Shown: positions 51,635 through 61,303, counted from the first letter of the stretch. The stretch is DNA of 64,000 nt from Stratiformator vulcanicus (GCF_007744515.1 NZ_CP036268.1:2457712-2521711), one strand, 5' to 3'. Translations and numbers: made by a program. Notes: generated by a model not told the origin, from the sequence alone.

Positions 51635-51895
51635 ATGAGCCGTGAGCAGATTCGTCAGGTGATCATCGAAATTTTGGAGCGGATCGCCCCGGACGAAGAC
51701 CTGAGCGACCTGGATGATTCCGTCTCCTTCCGCGAGCAGATGGAACTCGACAGCATGGATTTCCTCGACATCGTCATGGAACTCCGCAAGCAATATCGTG
51801 TGCAGATTCCCGAAGAGGACTATCCGCAGCTCGCTTCGATGAACAGCACCGTCGACTATCTGGAACCGAAGCTGGCCGACGTGCAGCCTGCCTGA
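51635..51895 (+). CDS. Acyl carrier protein
   Basis: An 86-residue acidic helical ACP. The phosphopantetheine attachment site is S40 in ELDSMDFLDIV (usual form DSLDxVE). It probably carries intermediates for the upstream ketosynthase, 118 bases away, and is separated by 21 bases from the downstream oxidoreductase. Confidence 0.93.
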   Translation: MSREQIRQVIIEILERIAPDEDLSDLDDSVSFREQMELDSMDFLDIVMELRKQYRVQIPEEDYPQLASMNSTVDYLEPKLADVQPA

Positions 51896-51916
51896 TTCTG
51901 TCACGCTCGGCGCAAT

Positions 51917-53335
51917 GTGACCGGCACGAATCCGGGGACCGATCCCGCTGTGGATGATCGATACGACGTCATCATTATCGGGGCGGGGCTGTCGGGCCTC
52001 GCCGCGGGCATCCGGCTTGCCTACTACGACAAGCGCGTCTGCGTGCTCGAACGTCACACGACGATCGGCGGGCTGAACTCGTTCTATCGGCTCCGCAAGA
52101 AAAACCACGATGTCGGCCTGCACGCGGTCACCAACTGGCGGCCCCCTGGAACCAAGAAAGGGCCGCTGTCGAAATTGCTGAGGCAGTTGCGCATCGGTTG
52201 GGAAGACTTCGGTCTCGTCGAGCAGAACGGCTCCAGCGTGGTTTTTCCGGGACAAAAACTCCGGTTCACCAACGACATCGCGATCCTCGAAAGCGATATC
52301 GCCGAGCGTTTTCCATCTCAGATCGACGGCTTTCGCCGGCTGACCCGCCACGTCGATGAATCGGACCCTTTCGACCTCTCGCCGGAGGAGACCTCGTCCC
52401 GAAAGGTGGTTGGCGATTTTATTTCTGATCCCCTGTTGGCCGAGATGATCTTCTGCCCTTTGTTCTTCTACGGCAGCGCAACGCCCGATGACATGGACTG
52501 GCGACAGTTTGTGATCCTGTTCCGGGCCCTCTATCAGGAGGGGTTCGGGCGACCGTGGGCCGGCGTCAGGCCGATCATGAAGGTCGTCACCCGGAAGTTC
52601 AAAGAGTTGGGCGGTGATCTCAAACTCCGTCACGGCGTCCAGCAGATTGATCGCGAAGAGGGGCGGGCCGTCGGGGTGACGCTCGACGACGGGCGAAAGC
52701 TATACGGCGACAAAGTCCTCTCCTCTGCCGGCGCCGCCGAAACTGCCCGGCTCTGCGATCCCGACGCCGGCTTCGACGACACTTATCGCCCGGGCGGAAT
52801 ATCGTTCGTGGAATCGATCTCGATTCTCGACCGCGAACCGGCTTCGTTCGGACATGACGAGACGATCGTGTTCTACTGCCACGATGAGCGGCTCGCTTAC
52901 CGCTGCCCGGAAACGCCGGTCGATACGCGGAGCGGGATCATCTGCTCGCCGAATAATTACCAATACGACGAGCCGCAGCCCGACGGTCGCATTCGCATCA
53001 CCGCGCTGGCCGAACCGGCCTACTGGTTTGACTCACCGGACGAAGAATACTATCCGGCGAAGGAACGAGTCGCGGCCGAAATCGCCGAGTCATCGGTGAA
53101 GGTCATGCCCGACTTCCGTCGGTACGTGACCGACCTCGACGTCTTTACGCCCCGCACCATTAAGAAGTACACCGGCCACCTCAACGGTGCCGTCTACGGG
53201 TCCCCGCACAAGTTCCGCGACGGTTGCACGCCGGTCGAGAACCTGTTTCTGTGCGGGACCGACCAAGGCTATCTCGGAATTATCGGAGCGATGTTGTCCG
53301 GGGTATCGATCGCGAATATGCATCTGTTGAGATGA
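51917..53335 (+). CDS. FAD-dependent oxidoreductase, phytoene desaturase/CrtI-like
   Basis: A 472-residue flavoprotein, GTG start. The Rossmann motif is DVIIIGAGLSGLAAGIRLAY with the acidic end of the second strand (VCVLERHTTIGG). The C-terminal substrate/FAD motif is NLFLCGTDQGYLGIIGAML. The overall architecture matches the amine-oxidase/CrtI group, which desaturates or isomerises polyenes and related lipids. With an ACP and ketosynthase adjacent, it may act on an acyl or polyene chain. Confidence 0.85.
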   Translation: MTGTNPGTDPAVDDRYDVIIIGAGLSGLAAGIRLAYYDKRVCVLERHTTIGGLNSFYRLRKKNHDVGLHAVTNWRPPGTKKGPLSKLLRQLRIGWEDFGLVEQNGSSVVFPGQKLRFTNDIAILESDIAERFPSQIDGFRRLTRHVDESDPFDLSPEETSSRKVVGDFISDPLLAEMIFCPLFFYGSATPDDMDWRQFVILFRALYQEGFGRPWAGVRPIMKVVTRKFKELGGDLKLRHGVQQIDREEGRAVGVTLDDGRKLYGDKVLSSAGAAETARLCDPDAGFDDTYRPGGISFVESISILDREPASFGHDETIVFYCHDERLAYRCPETPVDTRSGIICSPNNYQYDEPQPDGRIRITALAEPAYWFDSPDEEYYPAKERVAAEIAESSVKVMPDFRRYVTDLDVFTPRTIKKYTGHLNGAVYGSPHKFRDGCTPVENLFLCGTDQGYLGIIGAMLSGVSIANMHLLR

Positions 53336-53402
53336 ACGAGAAGCGGTGAGGGAGAAGCGAACGATTGCGATGCCGCTTCTCGCTTCTCGCTTCCCGCTCA
53401 TC
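53332..53402. repeat. GAAGC-type inverted repeat
   Basis: GATGAACGAGAAGCGGTGAG pairs with a reverse-complement tract (TCGCTTCTCGCTTCCCGCTCATC). The left arm overlaps the last codons of the preceding gene. Same style as the tract at 36.9-37.05 kb. Confidence 0.65.
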
Positions 53403-53457
53403 GCTTCCCGCAGACTTGGCAGAAGTATTCGAGCTACACATCACCAAGGCATTTTCG

Positions 53458-54417
53458 ATGCGCGTTCTCGTGACCGGCGGTGCCGGGTTTATCGGCAGCC
53501 ATATTTTGGAGCAGCTTGCTTCCGCGGGGGTCGAGGCGGCGGCGCTCGACGATCTGTCGGGGGGCAAAAGAGAGAACGTCCCTGAAGGCGTTCCCCTATT
53601 CGAGGTCGACGTTCGCGATGCCTCGGCGGTGAAAACGGCGTTTGATGAGTTCCGACCGACGCACGTCTCGCATCAGGCCGCGCAGGTCTCGGTCAGCCGT
53701 TCGGTCCGCGAGCCGGAGTTCGATGCTGAGGTGAATGTGCTCGGGCTGCTGAACGTGATTCGTTGCTGCGGCGAGTCGGAAGTCGAGCGATTGCTGTTTG
53801 CTTCATCGGGCGGTGCGATCTACGGCGACGTGCTCAGCCCCGCGAAGGAAGACCACCCGACTCAGCCGCTCGCGCCTTACGGCATTTCGAAGATGGTCGG
53901 CGAGCACTACCTGCGGTTCGCGCACGCCGAACACGGCCTCATCGCCGTCGCGCTGCGTTATTCCAACGTCTATGGCCCGCGGCAGGATCCGCACGGCGAG
54001 GCGGGGGTCGTGGCAATTTTCTCTCAGAAAATGCTCAGCGGCGAGGAGGTCACGATCTTCGGTGACGGAAAATACGTTCGCGATTATGTGCACGTCGGCG
54101 ATGTCGCCGCGGCCAACGTCGCCGCACTAGACGCCGAATTGGAAGCGGGAAAGCACGCGTTCAACATCGGCACGGCGGTCCCGACCGACGTCAATCAGCT
54201 CGCTGCGCTCGTGATGACCGCGGCCACCGAGGCGACCGCTGAGGCCGGCAAGCCGGTCGAGATCCCAAAGCCGGTACACGGCGATCCCCGAGCCGGCGAT
54301 TTACGCTCGAGCATTATCAGCTCGGCAAAAGCGAAGGCGGAATTGGGTTGGGAGCCTCAGCACTCGATCGAAAGTGGCTTGGCCGAAACGGTCAGGTGGT
54401 TTTTGCGGCGAGGTTAG
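53458..54417 (+). CDS. NAD-dependent epimerase/dehydratase (extended SDR, UDP-glucose 4-epimerase-like)
   Basis: A 319-residue sugar-nucleotide epimerase. GGAGFIGSHILEQL is the NAD-binding glycine motif; the catalytic Tyr-Lys pair lies in APYGISKMVGEHYL (YxxxK); RYSNVYGPRQDP binds substrate. The ATG at 53458 is preferred over an upstream one at 53365 because the family starts with MRVLVTGGAG. Substrate specificity cannot be read. It ends the ketosynthase-ACP-oxidoreductase run and may supply a sugar for the same product or act independently. Confidence 0.88.
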   Translation: MRVLVTGGAGFIGSHILEQLASAGVEAAALDDLSGGKRENVPEGVPLFEVDVRDASAVKTAFDEFRPTHVSHQAAQVSVSRSVREPEFDAEVNVLGLLNVIRCCGESEVERLLFASSGGAIYGDVLSPAKEDHPTQPLAPYGISKMVGEHYLRFAHAEHGLIAVALRYSNVYGPRQDPHGEAGVVAIFSQKMLSGEEVTIFGDGKYVRDYVHVGDVAAANVAALDAELEAGKHAFNIGTAVPTDVNQLAALVMTAATEATAEAGKPVEIPKPVHGDPRAGDLRSSIISSAKAKAELGWEPQHSIESGLAETVRWFLRRG

Positions 54418-54547
54418 AATTGCAGGGCCGGCGAGCAGCCAATTTCCGCAATCGATGCTGGACATTGACGCACGCTTCGGCCACGCTGGTCGGACAGCTT
54501 ATTCTCTGACGATGTCCGCTTCCGGCAATGTCCGCGGAGACCGCCCC

Positions 54548-54910
54548 ATGTCGCCGATCGAGAATCTCGCCGCACGTCGCCGACGTCGCTTGTCGCTGAT
54601 CGCCCTGTCGAACTCATCGGAGTTCGACAGCGACTTCGAAGAGCACGCCTTCGAAACGGAGGCAGTTCCCGACTCCGAGCCGGAGCGCATCGAGCCACAG
54701 CCCGTTCTGCCCGATGCCGAACATTTGCTTGAACTCTCGCGGCGTCACCGCACCGTCGCCGACTCCTATGAACGGCTCGCCGCCGCGACCGCAGACCCGA
54801 ACGAAGACTTCGCCCGGCTTAGATTGCTCCAAGCCGAAATCGGCATGCGGACTGATCGGCTGGTTGAGGCTGCAAGGTCATGCAAGCAGCCTCCGACGCA
54901 ACCTCGCTAA
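54548..54910 (+). CDS. Hypothetical protein
   Basis: About 120 residues from ATG 54548 (ATG 54512 is an alternative). Basic start (MSPIENLAARRRRRLSL), acidic middle (SEFDSDFEEHAFETE), then a helical part (LLELSRRHRTVADSYERLAA). Possibly a coiled-coil or regulatory protein. No family recognised. Confidence 0.5.
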   Translation: MSPIENLAARRRRRLSLIALSNSSEFDSDFEEHAFETEAVPDSEPERIEPQPVLPDAEHLLELSRRHRTVADSYERLAAATADPNEDFARLRLLQAEIGMRTDRLVEAARSCKQPPTQPR

Positions 54911-54928
54911 TTTTTGGACGAAGCAACG

Positions 54929-55369
54929 ATGAGTGAACCTACCGGCGGTGACGATCCAAAGAACTTTGGCTTTATCCGACGTTACTCGCTCGTCGCATGT
55001 ATGACGGTGGGCGCTGTCGGATTCCTCGGCGGGCTGGTTTTCATTCTTCCCGATGAGCGTGCGATCCTATCGGGGTTTTTTATGCTGGCGTCAGCGGTGG
55101 CTTTCGGTTCCGCGGCAATTGCGAGTCGTATCAGGTGGCCGATCACTATGACTGACGAATCTCCGGCAGTTGAAGAAAAGCGTTCGACGGCGTCAAAATT
55201 CTCGATTCGCGCCTGCTTGGTCGTTGGCACACTGTCCGTAGTGATAGGCATCACAATGCTATCCGCCAATCCAGCCATTTTCTCCGGTCAGTTAATCGCT
55301 AGCGCGCTGTGTTTTTGTGCTGCCCCTCTCGCATTTGGCCTCGTGGCAATTGCGACCCGGCTCAATTAA
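54929..55369 (+). CDS. Hypothetical membrane protein
   Basis: About 146 residues from the ATG at 54929 with four membrane segments (SLVACMTVGAVGFLGGLVFI; GFFMLASAVAFGSAAIASRI; ACLVVGTLSVVIGITMLSAN; LIASALCFCAAPLAFGLVAI). Two copies of a two-helix unit are separated by a polar loop, so it may be an internal duplication. Function unknown. Confidence 0.55.
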   Translation: MSEPTGGDDPKNFGFIRRYSLVACMTVGAVGFLGGLVFILPDERAILSGFFMLASAVAFGSAAIASRIRWPITMTDESPAVEEKRSTASKFSIRACLVVGTLSVVIGITMLSANPAIFSGQLIASALCFCAAPLAFGLVAIATRLN

Positions 55370-55373
55370 TCCC

Positions 55374-56810
55374 TTAAGCAATAATCTCCCGGATCGGCTC
55401 CACGTGCTCCACGCCCACTAGCTTCTGATCGAGGCCGCTATAAAAGTAGCTGAGATGGTTGGGATCAAGGCCGAGCTGGTGTAGGACCGTGGCGTGCATG
55501 TGCTTGACGTGCAGCGGATTATCGACGGCCGCGGCTCCTAACTCGTCGGTGGTGCCGAAGCTCATGCCGCCCTTGATCCCACCCCCGGCCATCCACATCG
55601 TGAAGCCGTAGGAGTTGTGATCGCGACCGGTCCCCTTGGCATACTCCGCCGTCGGTTGACGCCCAAATTCGCCGCCCCACACGACCAGCGTTTCGTCGAG
55701 CATTCCACGCTCTTTCAGGTCTTGCAGCAGAGCGGCGACGGGCTGATCCGTGTTACCGGCGTGCTTCTCGTGATTCTCGACCAGATCTCCGTGGGCGTCC
55801 CAGTTGGCGTCGTTATGATTTCCGCCTGAGTAGACCTGAATGAACCGCACGCCGCGCTCGACGAGCCGACGGGCGAGCAGGCACCGGCGACCGAACGGCG
55901 CCGTGCGTTTGTTGTCGATTCCGTACATCTGCTGTGTGCGGGCGTCTTCGGAATCGAGATCGGCCGCTTCGGGGGCGGCGCTTTGCATCTCGTAGGCGAG
56001 TTCATATGAGGCGATCCGCGCGGCCAATTCGCTATTGTCCGGCCGTGTCGCGAGGTGCCGCCGGTTCGCGGCATTAATGGATTGGAGTAACTCCTGCTGC
56101 ACTTGCGGAGAGACCCCTTTCGGCGGTTTCAGATCGAACAGCGGTGCCCCCTCGGTTTTCATCACGGTGCCCTGATAACTGGCGGGCATGTAGCCGCTCG
56201 ACCAATTCTTGGCACCGCTGATCGGCCCTCCGGTCGGATCGAGCATCACCACGAAGCCGGGCAGATTTTTGTTCGCGGTTCCGAGTCCGTAATTGATCCA
56301 CGAGCCCATCGCCGGAGAGCCCGACTGAATTTTGCCGCTGTTCATCATGAGCATGGCCGAGCCATGAATCGGCGAGTCAGCCGTCATCGAATGCAGAAAG
56401 GCGATGTCATCGACATGCTTGGCGACATTCGGAAACAGGTCGCTGACCCATTTGCCGCATTCGCCGTATTGATTGAATTTCCAGCGCGGTTCCACAATCC
56501 GTCCGCCGGTTCTGTGCCCGCCGCGACCGAACGTCTTCACGTTCGCGGTCTTGCCGTCCATTCCGTACATCGAGGGCTTATAATCGAACGTGTCGATATG
56601 GCTCGGCCCGCCGTACATGAAGAGGAAGATGACGCTCTTCGCCTTCGGCGCGAAATGGGGCTTCTTCTTAGCAAGCGGATGGGCCGACGCAGCCGAGGCC
56701 GAAGAAAAGAAACCGTCATCGGCCAACAGTCCGGACAGCGCCGCGGCGCCAAAACCGGCTCCGGTTTGCCACAGAAACTCGCGTCGCGTGCGATTGCAGA
56801 AGTTTTGCAT
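55374..56810 (-). CDS. DUF1501 protein, Tat-exported
   Basis: The start at 56810 gives the twin-arginine motif TRREFLWQTGAGFGAAALSG. The body is the DUF1501 (sulfatase-like fold) family: VIFLFMYGGPSHIDTFDYKP, HSMTADSPIHGSAMLMMNSG, MLDETLVVWGGEFGRQPTAE, TGRDHNSYGFTMWMAGGGIK. Third gene of a minus-strand unit with an arylsulfatase and a PSD1 protein. The family's catalytic role is unproven; adjacency suggests sulfated polysaccharide processing outside the membrane. Confidence 0.92.
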   Translation of the reverse strand: MQNFCNRTRREFLWQTGAGFGAAALSGLLADDGFFSSASAASAHPLAKKKPHFAPKAKSVIFLFMYGGPSHIDTFDYKPSMYGMDGKTANVKTFGRGGHRTGGRIVEPRWKFNQYGECGKWVSDLFPNVAKHVDDIAFLHSMTADSPIHGSAMLMMNSGKIQSGSPAMGSWINYGLGTANKNLPGFVVMLDPTGGPISGAKNWSSGYMPASYQGTVMKTEGAPLFDLKPPKGVSPQVQQELLQSINAANRRHLATRPDNSELAARIASYELAYEMQSAAPEAADLDSEDARTQQMYGIDNKRTAPFGRRCLLARRLVERGVRFIQVYSGGNHNDANWDAHGDLVENHEKHAGNTDQPVAALLQDLKERGMLDETLVVWGGEFGRQPTAEYAKGTGRDHNSYGFTMWMAGGGIKGGMSFGTTDELGAAAVDNPLHVKHMHATVLHQLGLDPNHLSYFYSGLDQKLVGVEHVEPIREIIA

Positions 56811-56832
56811 GGTCTTAGTTCTTAAACATGAA

Positions 56833-58245
56833 TTATTGGCGAGAGGTTGCGCTTTGCATTGCCGCATCGGGGGGAAGCTTTGCGTTCCACTCGATAACCA
56901 AATTGGTCAGTCGGTTCGTGACGTCGGGTCGCTGCGGTGCCAAATTATTCGATTCCCCCGCGTCGTCTTCAATCCGATAAAGCTGCGGTCGCTGGCCGTC
57001 GTAGTCGCACAGTAATTTCCATTCGCCGGACCGAACCGCGAGGTCAGGCAGATTCTTAAGGAACCGATAGTCCTTGCGATCAGGCGGACGTCTGAAAAAT
57101 ATTGGTCCGGATCGCGATTTCGCGTTCTGACCCAGTAGTGTTGCCGAAAGGTTTTCACCGTCGCGAAACGCTCCCTCCGAAACTTCGACCCCGGCAATGG
57201 CCGCCAGTGACGGTGCGATGTCGAGGGCACAGAGGACCGATGTCTGATCCCGTGTTCCTTGAGAAGACGGCGGCATCAGCCCCGGAGCCCACACGATCAG
57301 GGGAGAGCGAATGCCCCCTTCGAGTAGCGTCGCCTTAATACCGCGGAATGGCCCGGCCGTGCCGCAGTTCTGCTCGGGGCCGTTGTCCGAGCAGACGAGG
57401 ATCACCGTGTTATCACGCAGCTTTGCGTCGCCGCGAATGCGATCCAATAGCGGAGCGAACTGGTTGTCCATTTCTTCGAGCACGGCGACGTATCGGTCGC
57501 GAGTCTCTTCGCTCCATCGCTCGGGCGAGGGAAACAGGGGCGTGTGAACATCGTCCGGCCAGACGTTGACGTAAAACGGTTGGTCCTTCGCTTGGGCAGC
57601 GCCAATAAATTGAATCGCAGCATCGGCAAAGCCGGATGTGATTTTGGAGCGGACACGCCACTCGACCGGGCCGCCGAGACGTTCGGCGTCCGACCAAATT
57701 CGTTTGCGGATCACTTCGCCGTTTGGTCCGGGACGCAGCGTGATCGGAAGCAGTTTCGGGCCGAGGCCTTCGAAGTTCGTCAGCGATTTGTCGAAACCGT
57801 ATTGGCTGATCTGCGGGGCATCTTCGACGTCACGCTGCCCGCCGAGATGCCATTTGCCGAAGTGACCGGTCGCGTAGCCAGCTTGCTGTAAGAGTGCGGA
57901 AAGCGTCGGCACTTCGGGGTCAAGCCAATCGGCAATGCCGCGGCTTCGATTGTGTTTGCGGTGGGACAGATACGAGCCGATCCGGTCGCGTTGCGGATAG
58001 CGTCCGGTCAGGAATGCCGCGCGCGACGGCGAGCAGATCGGCGAGTTGACATAGAACTGTTCGAAGCGAATTCCCGCGGCCGCTAATTTGTCGAGCTGCG
58101 GTGTCTCGGCCATCTCGCTGCCAAAGCAGCTCAAGTCGCCCCAGCCCATGTCGTCGATCAATACGAATACAAAATTCGGCCGCTCCGCCGCCGAAGCGCC
58201 GGCGCACGCGATTAAGGCCAAACAAAATATAACGTATCGAAGCAT
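56833..58245 (-). CDS. Exported arylsulfatase (formylglycine type)
   Basis: A 470-residue sulfatase that hydrolyses sulfate esters, probably of algal or extracellular polysaccharides. It has a signal peptide (MLRYVIFCLALIACAGASAA), metal-binding D31-D32 (LIDDMGWGD), and the CxPxR formylglycine signature CSPSRAAFLTG with C71, plus GYATGHFGKWHLGG. It needs a formylglycine-generating enzyme, which is not in the window. It sits 22 bases upstream of the DUF1501 start and is probably co-transcribed with it. Confidence 0.95.
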   Translation of the reverse strand: MLRYVIFCLALIACAGASAAERPNFVFVLIDDMGWGDLSCFGSEMAETPQLDKLAAAGIRFEQFYVNSPICSPSRAAFLTGRYPQRDRIGSYLSHRKHNRSRGIADWLDPEVPTLSALLQQAGYATGHFGKWHLGGQRDVEDAPQISQYGFDKSLTNFEGLGPKLLPITLRPGPNGEVIRKRIWSDAERLGGPVEWRVRSKITSGFADAAIQFIGAAQAKDQPFYVNVWPDDVHTPLFPSPERWSEETRDRYVAVLEEMDNQFAPLLDRIRGDAKLRDNTVILVCSDNGPEQNCGTAGPFRGIKATLLEGGIRSPLIVWAPGLMPPSSQGTRDQTSVLCALDIAPSLAAIAGVEVSEGAFRDGENLSATLLGQNAKSRSGPIFFRRPPDRKDYRFLKNLPDLAVRSGEWKLLCDYDGQRPQLYRIEDDAGESNNLAPQRPDVTNRLTNLVIEWNAKLPPDAAMQSATSRQ

Positions 58246-58256
58246 CGCTAATTTCC

Positions 58257-58304
58257 GTTTAGCCGCGACCGTCAGGGATCGCTCCTTGGCGGTCGCGGCT
58301 AAAC
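58257..58304. repeat. TTTAGCCGCGACCG palindrome between sulfatase and PSD1 genes
   Basis: GTTTAGCCGCGACCG and CGGTCGCGGCTAAAC are perfect 15-bp arms around TCAGGGATCGCTCCTTGG, which itself can pair. It is too well matched to be chance. A half element occurs at the end of argB (62509-62538). It may be a dispersed repeat or a terminator-like structure inside the operon gap. Confidence 0.8.
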
Positions 58305-58308
58305 AATG

Positions 58309-60708
58309 TTAATCGAGATAAATAAATTCGTTCCGGTTATAGAGACTCAGGCAGAACAGCCGCAGGGCTTCATCCGATGTGAGTCCGTGTTCGGTTTCGA
58401 GCGTGTCGATCAATTTCAACCCGGCCTCAATTTCGTCCTGTGACGGCTCGTGACCGGAGACAAGTGCCAATCCCCGAGCGACCTGAGCGTGGGCCTTGTC
58501 GCCGCACTCGTCTCGCAATCGCTTGGCGAAGAAGCCCGCTTCACGATGCACGAACTCACCGTTGAGCAGACCCAGCGCCTGCCCCGGCTGCGTCGTGCGG
58601 AATCGTGCTTCGCAGCTTGAGTCGGTCTCGGGGAAGTCGAAATTCGCGAGCAGCGGCGGGATGAGCGATCGCTTCACGTGGATATAGATGCTTCGGCGGG
58701 CTTGTTCTTTCAGCGAAGAGTCACCCCAACCTTCGCCCGGCTTCGATTGACCCTGCATCACTTCATCGGAGATGTCGGGATAAAAACCCGGGCCGTACAT
58801 TTTTAAATTGAGCCGCCCGTTTATCGCGAAAAGCGAGTCGCGAATCTCTTCAGCACTGAGCCGCTGCATATTAAATCGCCAAAAGAGGTCATTGGCGGGA
58901 TCAGCTTTAAGGGCCTCTTCGCTACCGGCCGACGACATGCGATAAGTGTTTGAAGTGACGATCAACCGATGCAGCGGCTTCATCTGCCAATCACGACGGA
59001 CAAACTCGGTCGCCAGCCAGTCAAGAAGTTTCGGGTGCGTCGGCGGGACTCCCAATTGACCGAAGTTGTTCGGGCTCCGCACGATCCCGCGGCCGAAGTG
59101 ATGCTGCCAGATGCGGTTGACCATCACCCGCGAGGTCAGGCGGTTGTCGGGCGAGGTAATCCATTCGGCGAGCACGCGGCGGCGTCCCGAAGATCGGGCT
59201 CCCTCTTCGACCTCCGGCAGTTCCGGCAGGGCGGTCTCGAAAATCTCGGGAAAACGCGGAGCGACAGGATCTCCCTCGGCCTGCGGTGATCCGCGAAGCA
59301 GTACGTGCGTCGCTTCCGGCGTTGCGTCGCATTTCGCCACACTGAGGACCATCTCTCGGTCGGGCAGTTCCCGCCGCTGACTGCGAATGCTCTCGCGGTG
59401 CTCGACCAGTGAGCGATACTGCTCGGCTTCCGATTCGTTCAGATAGTCGCCGAGGTGCTTGTCGAGAACTTGCTTCCGCTTGCGGCCTTCGGTGGCTCTC
59501 TGCATAGGTCCGGGCATCTCATCAATGGCCCGCTCCTCAATCTTGACGATCTCCCGAGTGAGGCGTCGCTCTTCGTTGTCGAGCCGGGCGTAGGCCGCCT
59601 TGACCTCCTTCGGCGAGACGTCGGTCAGGCTGTTGATCGCGGGATTTTTGCCGCGGGCATAGGGCGTCAGGCCGCGGAAGAACGCGAGCATCCCGTAGTA
59701 GTCGGTCGCGGGGATCGGATCGATCTTGTGATCGTGGCAGCGGGCGCAATTGAGCGTCAGCCCCAGCAGGCCCTGTCCGGTGGTCGTAATCAGATCGTCA
59801 AACTGGTCATAGCGGGCCAGCAGCTTGTCAGCCGGCTCGTCATCGTATGTGCCCAGGCGATAGTAACCGGTTGCCGTGACCGTTTCGGGAGTGACCTCGT
59901 CGAGTTCGTCTCCCGCGAGTTGTTCCCGCACGAACTGATCGTACGGCTTGTCGGCATTGAACGAGCGAATGACATAGTCGCGGTACTTCCACGCAAAGGG
60001 CTTCGGGGCGTCTCTTTCAAAGCTGTTTGTCTCGGCGAAACGAACGACATCGAGCCAATGCCGCGCCCAACGCTCTCCGTAGCGAGGCGATGCGAGAAGT
60101 CGATCGACGACCTGCTCGTACGCGTCGGGTGATTCGTTCTCAAGAAATTGCTCGACCTCTTCCGGGGACGGCGGCAAGCCAGTCAGATCGTAATAGACCC
60201 GTCGCAGCAGTGCGGCTCGATCAGCGGGGGGGTTCGGGTTCAGCCCCGAATCTTCGAGCCGCTTGAGAATGAAAGCATCGATCGGATTGGCGACCTGTTC
60301 GGTGTTCTGCACCTCGGGAATCTCAGGCCGTTCAAGGGGCCGGAACGCCCAATGCTTCTCCCACTTCGCTCCTTCGGCGATCCATTTCCGCAGCGTGGCG
60401 ATCTCCTCAGCGGGGACCGGATCGCCTTCCGGCGGCATCTTCTCGAACTCGTCCTCGGAGGTGATCCGCCGGATCAGTTCGCTCTCGCCCGGCTTGCCGG
60501 GCACGATTGCTGCGAGTCCGGAATCAGCCTCACCGAAGGCCGAATCTCGTTCGTGCAGGGCGAGTCCCGACTCGGCATCGTCCGGGCCGTGACATGCGAA
60601 GCACCGCCGCGCGAGAATCGGCTTCACATCACTGGTGAAGCTGACATCAGCCATCGCCAACGACGCTGATGATACGAATAACGCGAAAATTGAGAGGGCG
60701 CGCAACAT
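58309..60708 (-). CDS. PSD1/DUF1549-DUF1553 cytochrome protein
   Basis: A 799-residue exported protein. The signal peptide MLRALSIFALFVSSASLAMA is followed by a PSCyt1-type haem site (ARRCFACHGPDDAESGLALH), the PSCyt2/DUF1549 domain (LLRRVYYDLTGLPPSPEEVE; RYGERWARHWLDVVRFAETN) and the C-terminal PSD1/DUF1553 domain (ALPELPEVEEGARSSGRRRV; NRIWQHHFGRGIVRSPNNFG; LGLLNGEFVHREAGFF). A second CARCHDHKIDP site lies in the middle. It leads a unit with arylsulfatase and DUF1501, the standard planctomycete arrangement. It may transfer electrons in an extracytoplasmic pathway. Confidence 0.92.
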   Translation of the reverse strand: MLRALSIFALFVSSASLAMADVSFTSDVKPILARRCFACHGPDDAESGLALHERDSAFGEADSGLAAIVPGKPGESELIRRITSEDEFEKMPPEGDPVPAEEIATLRKWIAEGAKWEKHWAFRPLERPEIPEVQNTEQVANPIDAFILKRLEDSGLNPNPPADRAALLRRVYYDLTGLPPSPEEVEQFLENESPDAYEQVVDRLLASPRYGERWARHWLDVVRFAETNSFERDAPKPFAWKYRDYVIRSFNADKPYDQFVREQLAGDELDEVTPETVTATGYYRLGTYDDEPADKLLARYDQFDDLITTTGQGLLGLTLNCARCHDHKIDPIPATDYYGMLAFFRGLTPYARGKNPAINSLTDVSPKEVKAAYARLDNEERRLTREIVKIEERAIDEMPGPMQRATEGRKRKQVLDKHLGDYLNESEAEQYRSLVEHRESIRSQRRELPDREMVLSVAKCDATPEATHVLLRGSPQAEGDPVAPRFPEIFETALPELPEVEEGARSSGRRRVLAEWITSPDNRLTSRVMVNRIWQHHFGRGIVRSPNNFGQLGVPPTHPKLLDWLATEFVRRDWQMKPLHRLIVTSNTYRMSSAGSEEALKADPANDLFWRFNMQRLSAEEIRDSLFAINGRLNLKMYGPGFYPDISDEVMQGQSKPGEGWGDSSLKEQARRSIYIHVKRSLIPPLLANFDFPETDSSCEARFRTTQPGQALGLLNGEFVHREAGFFAKRLRDECGDKAHAQVARGLALVSGHEPSQDEIEAGLKLIDTLETEHGLTSDEALRLFCLSLYNRNEFIYLD

Positions 60709-60808
60709 GAAGTCGGGTCAGATAGAGAGCGACCGGGCGGGAGAAAACATCAATCTCAGTTTATCCAACGCCGCCGCGGATGCAAAATCGATCGCTCGGC
60801 CGTTCACC

Positions 60809-61303
60809 TCAGCCGTTCACCTCGGTCGTGCCGTCGGGCAGCCGCTTGAAGCCGGGCCCCGCGTTCTCCGGGGGCACCGCCAGAACACGAACCGACATCG
60901 GTTGTTCGCTGGCAATCCCCTGAATAGCGATCGCGGCGTAGGGGGGAGCCACTTCGTCTTCGCGTGGCTCCGGCAACACTTCAAATTCTATCGACAGGAC
61001 TTCTTCAAACAGCTCGGCGAGCGATTGCAGGTTGAAATCGAAGCTTGCCGGCGAGATACGCCCGTCGTCCGGTCCGCCGATATATTCCGTCATTCCCAGA
61101 TAGAGAGAAATATCCCAACCGGTCTCGGTCGGGTTGCACTCGAAGCCGACTCGGCCGACTCCTTTGGTGGGTTCGAAGAGCTCCGCGGCGGCATTGATCC
61201 ATGCGGTCAGCCATTCGGGCCGAACATCCCGCTCCGCCTTGCGGCGACGGTACTCTTCAACCTGTGCGAGCAGATGATTGACGGTAAGGTGGGAGTGCGG
61301 CAT
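60809..61303 (-). CDS. Hypothetical protein
   Basis: About 164 residues from the ATG at 61303, chosen because translation further upstream is not protein-like. The body LLAQVEEYRRRKAERDVRPE and WDISLYLGMTEYIGGPDDGR is soluble with mixed alpha/beta character. The gene's 3' end contains a tandem GCCGTTCACCTC duplication (about 60800-60820), which lies partly past the stop. No family recognised. Confidence 0.55.
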   Translation of the reverse strand: MPHSHLTVNHLLAQVEEYRRRKAERDVRPEWLTAWINAAAELFEPTKGVGRVGFECNPTETGWDISLYLGMTEYIGGPDDGRISPASFDFNLQSLAELFEEVLSIEFEVLPEPREDEVAPPYAAIAIQGIASEQPMSVRVLAVPPENAGPGFKRLPDGTTEVNG

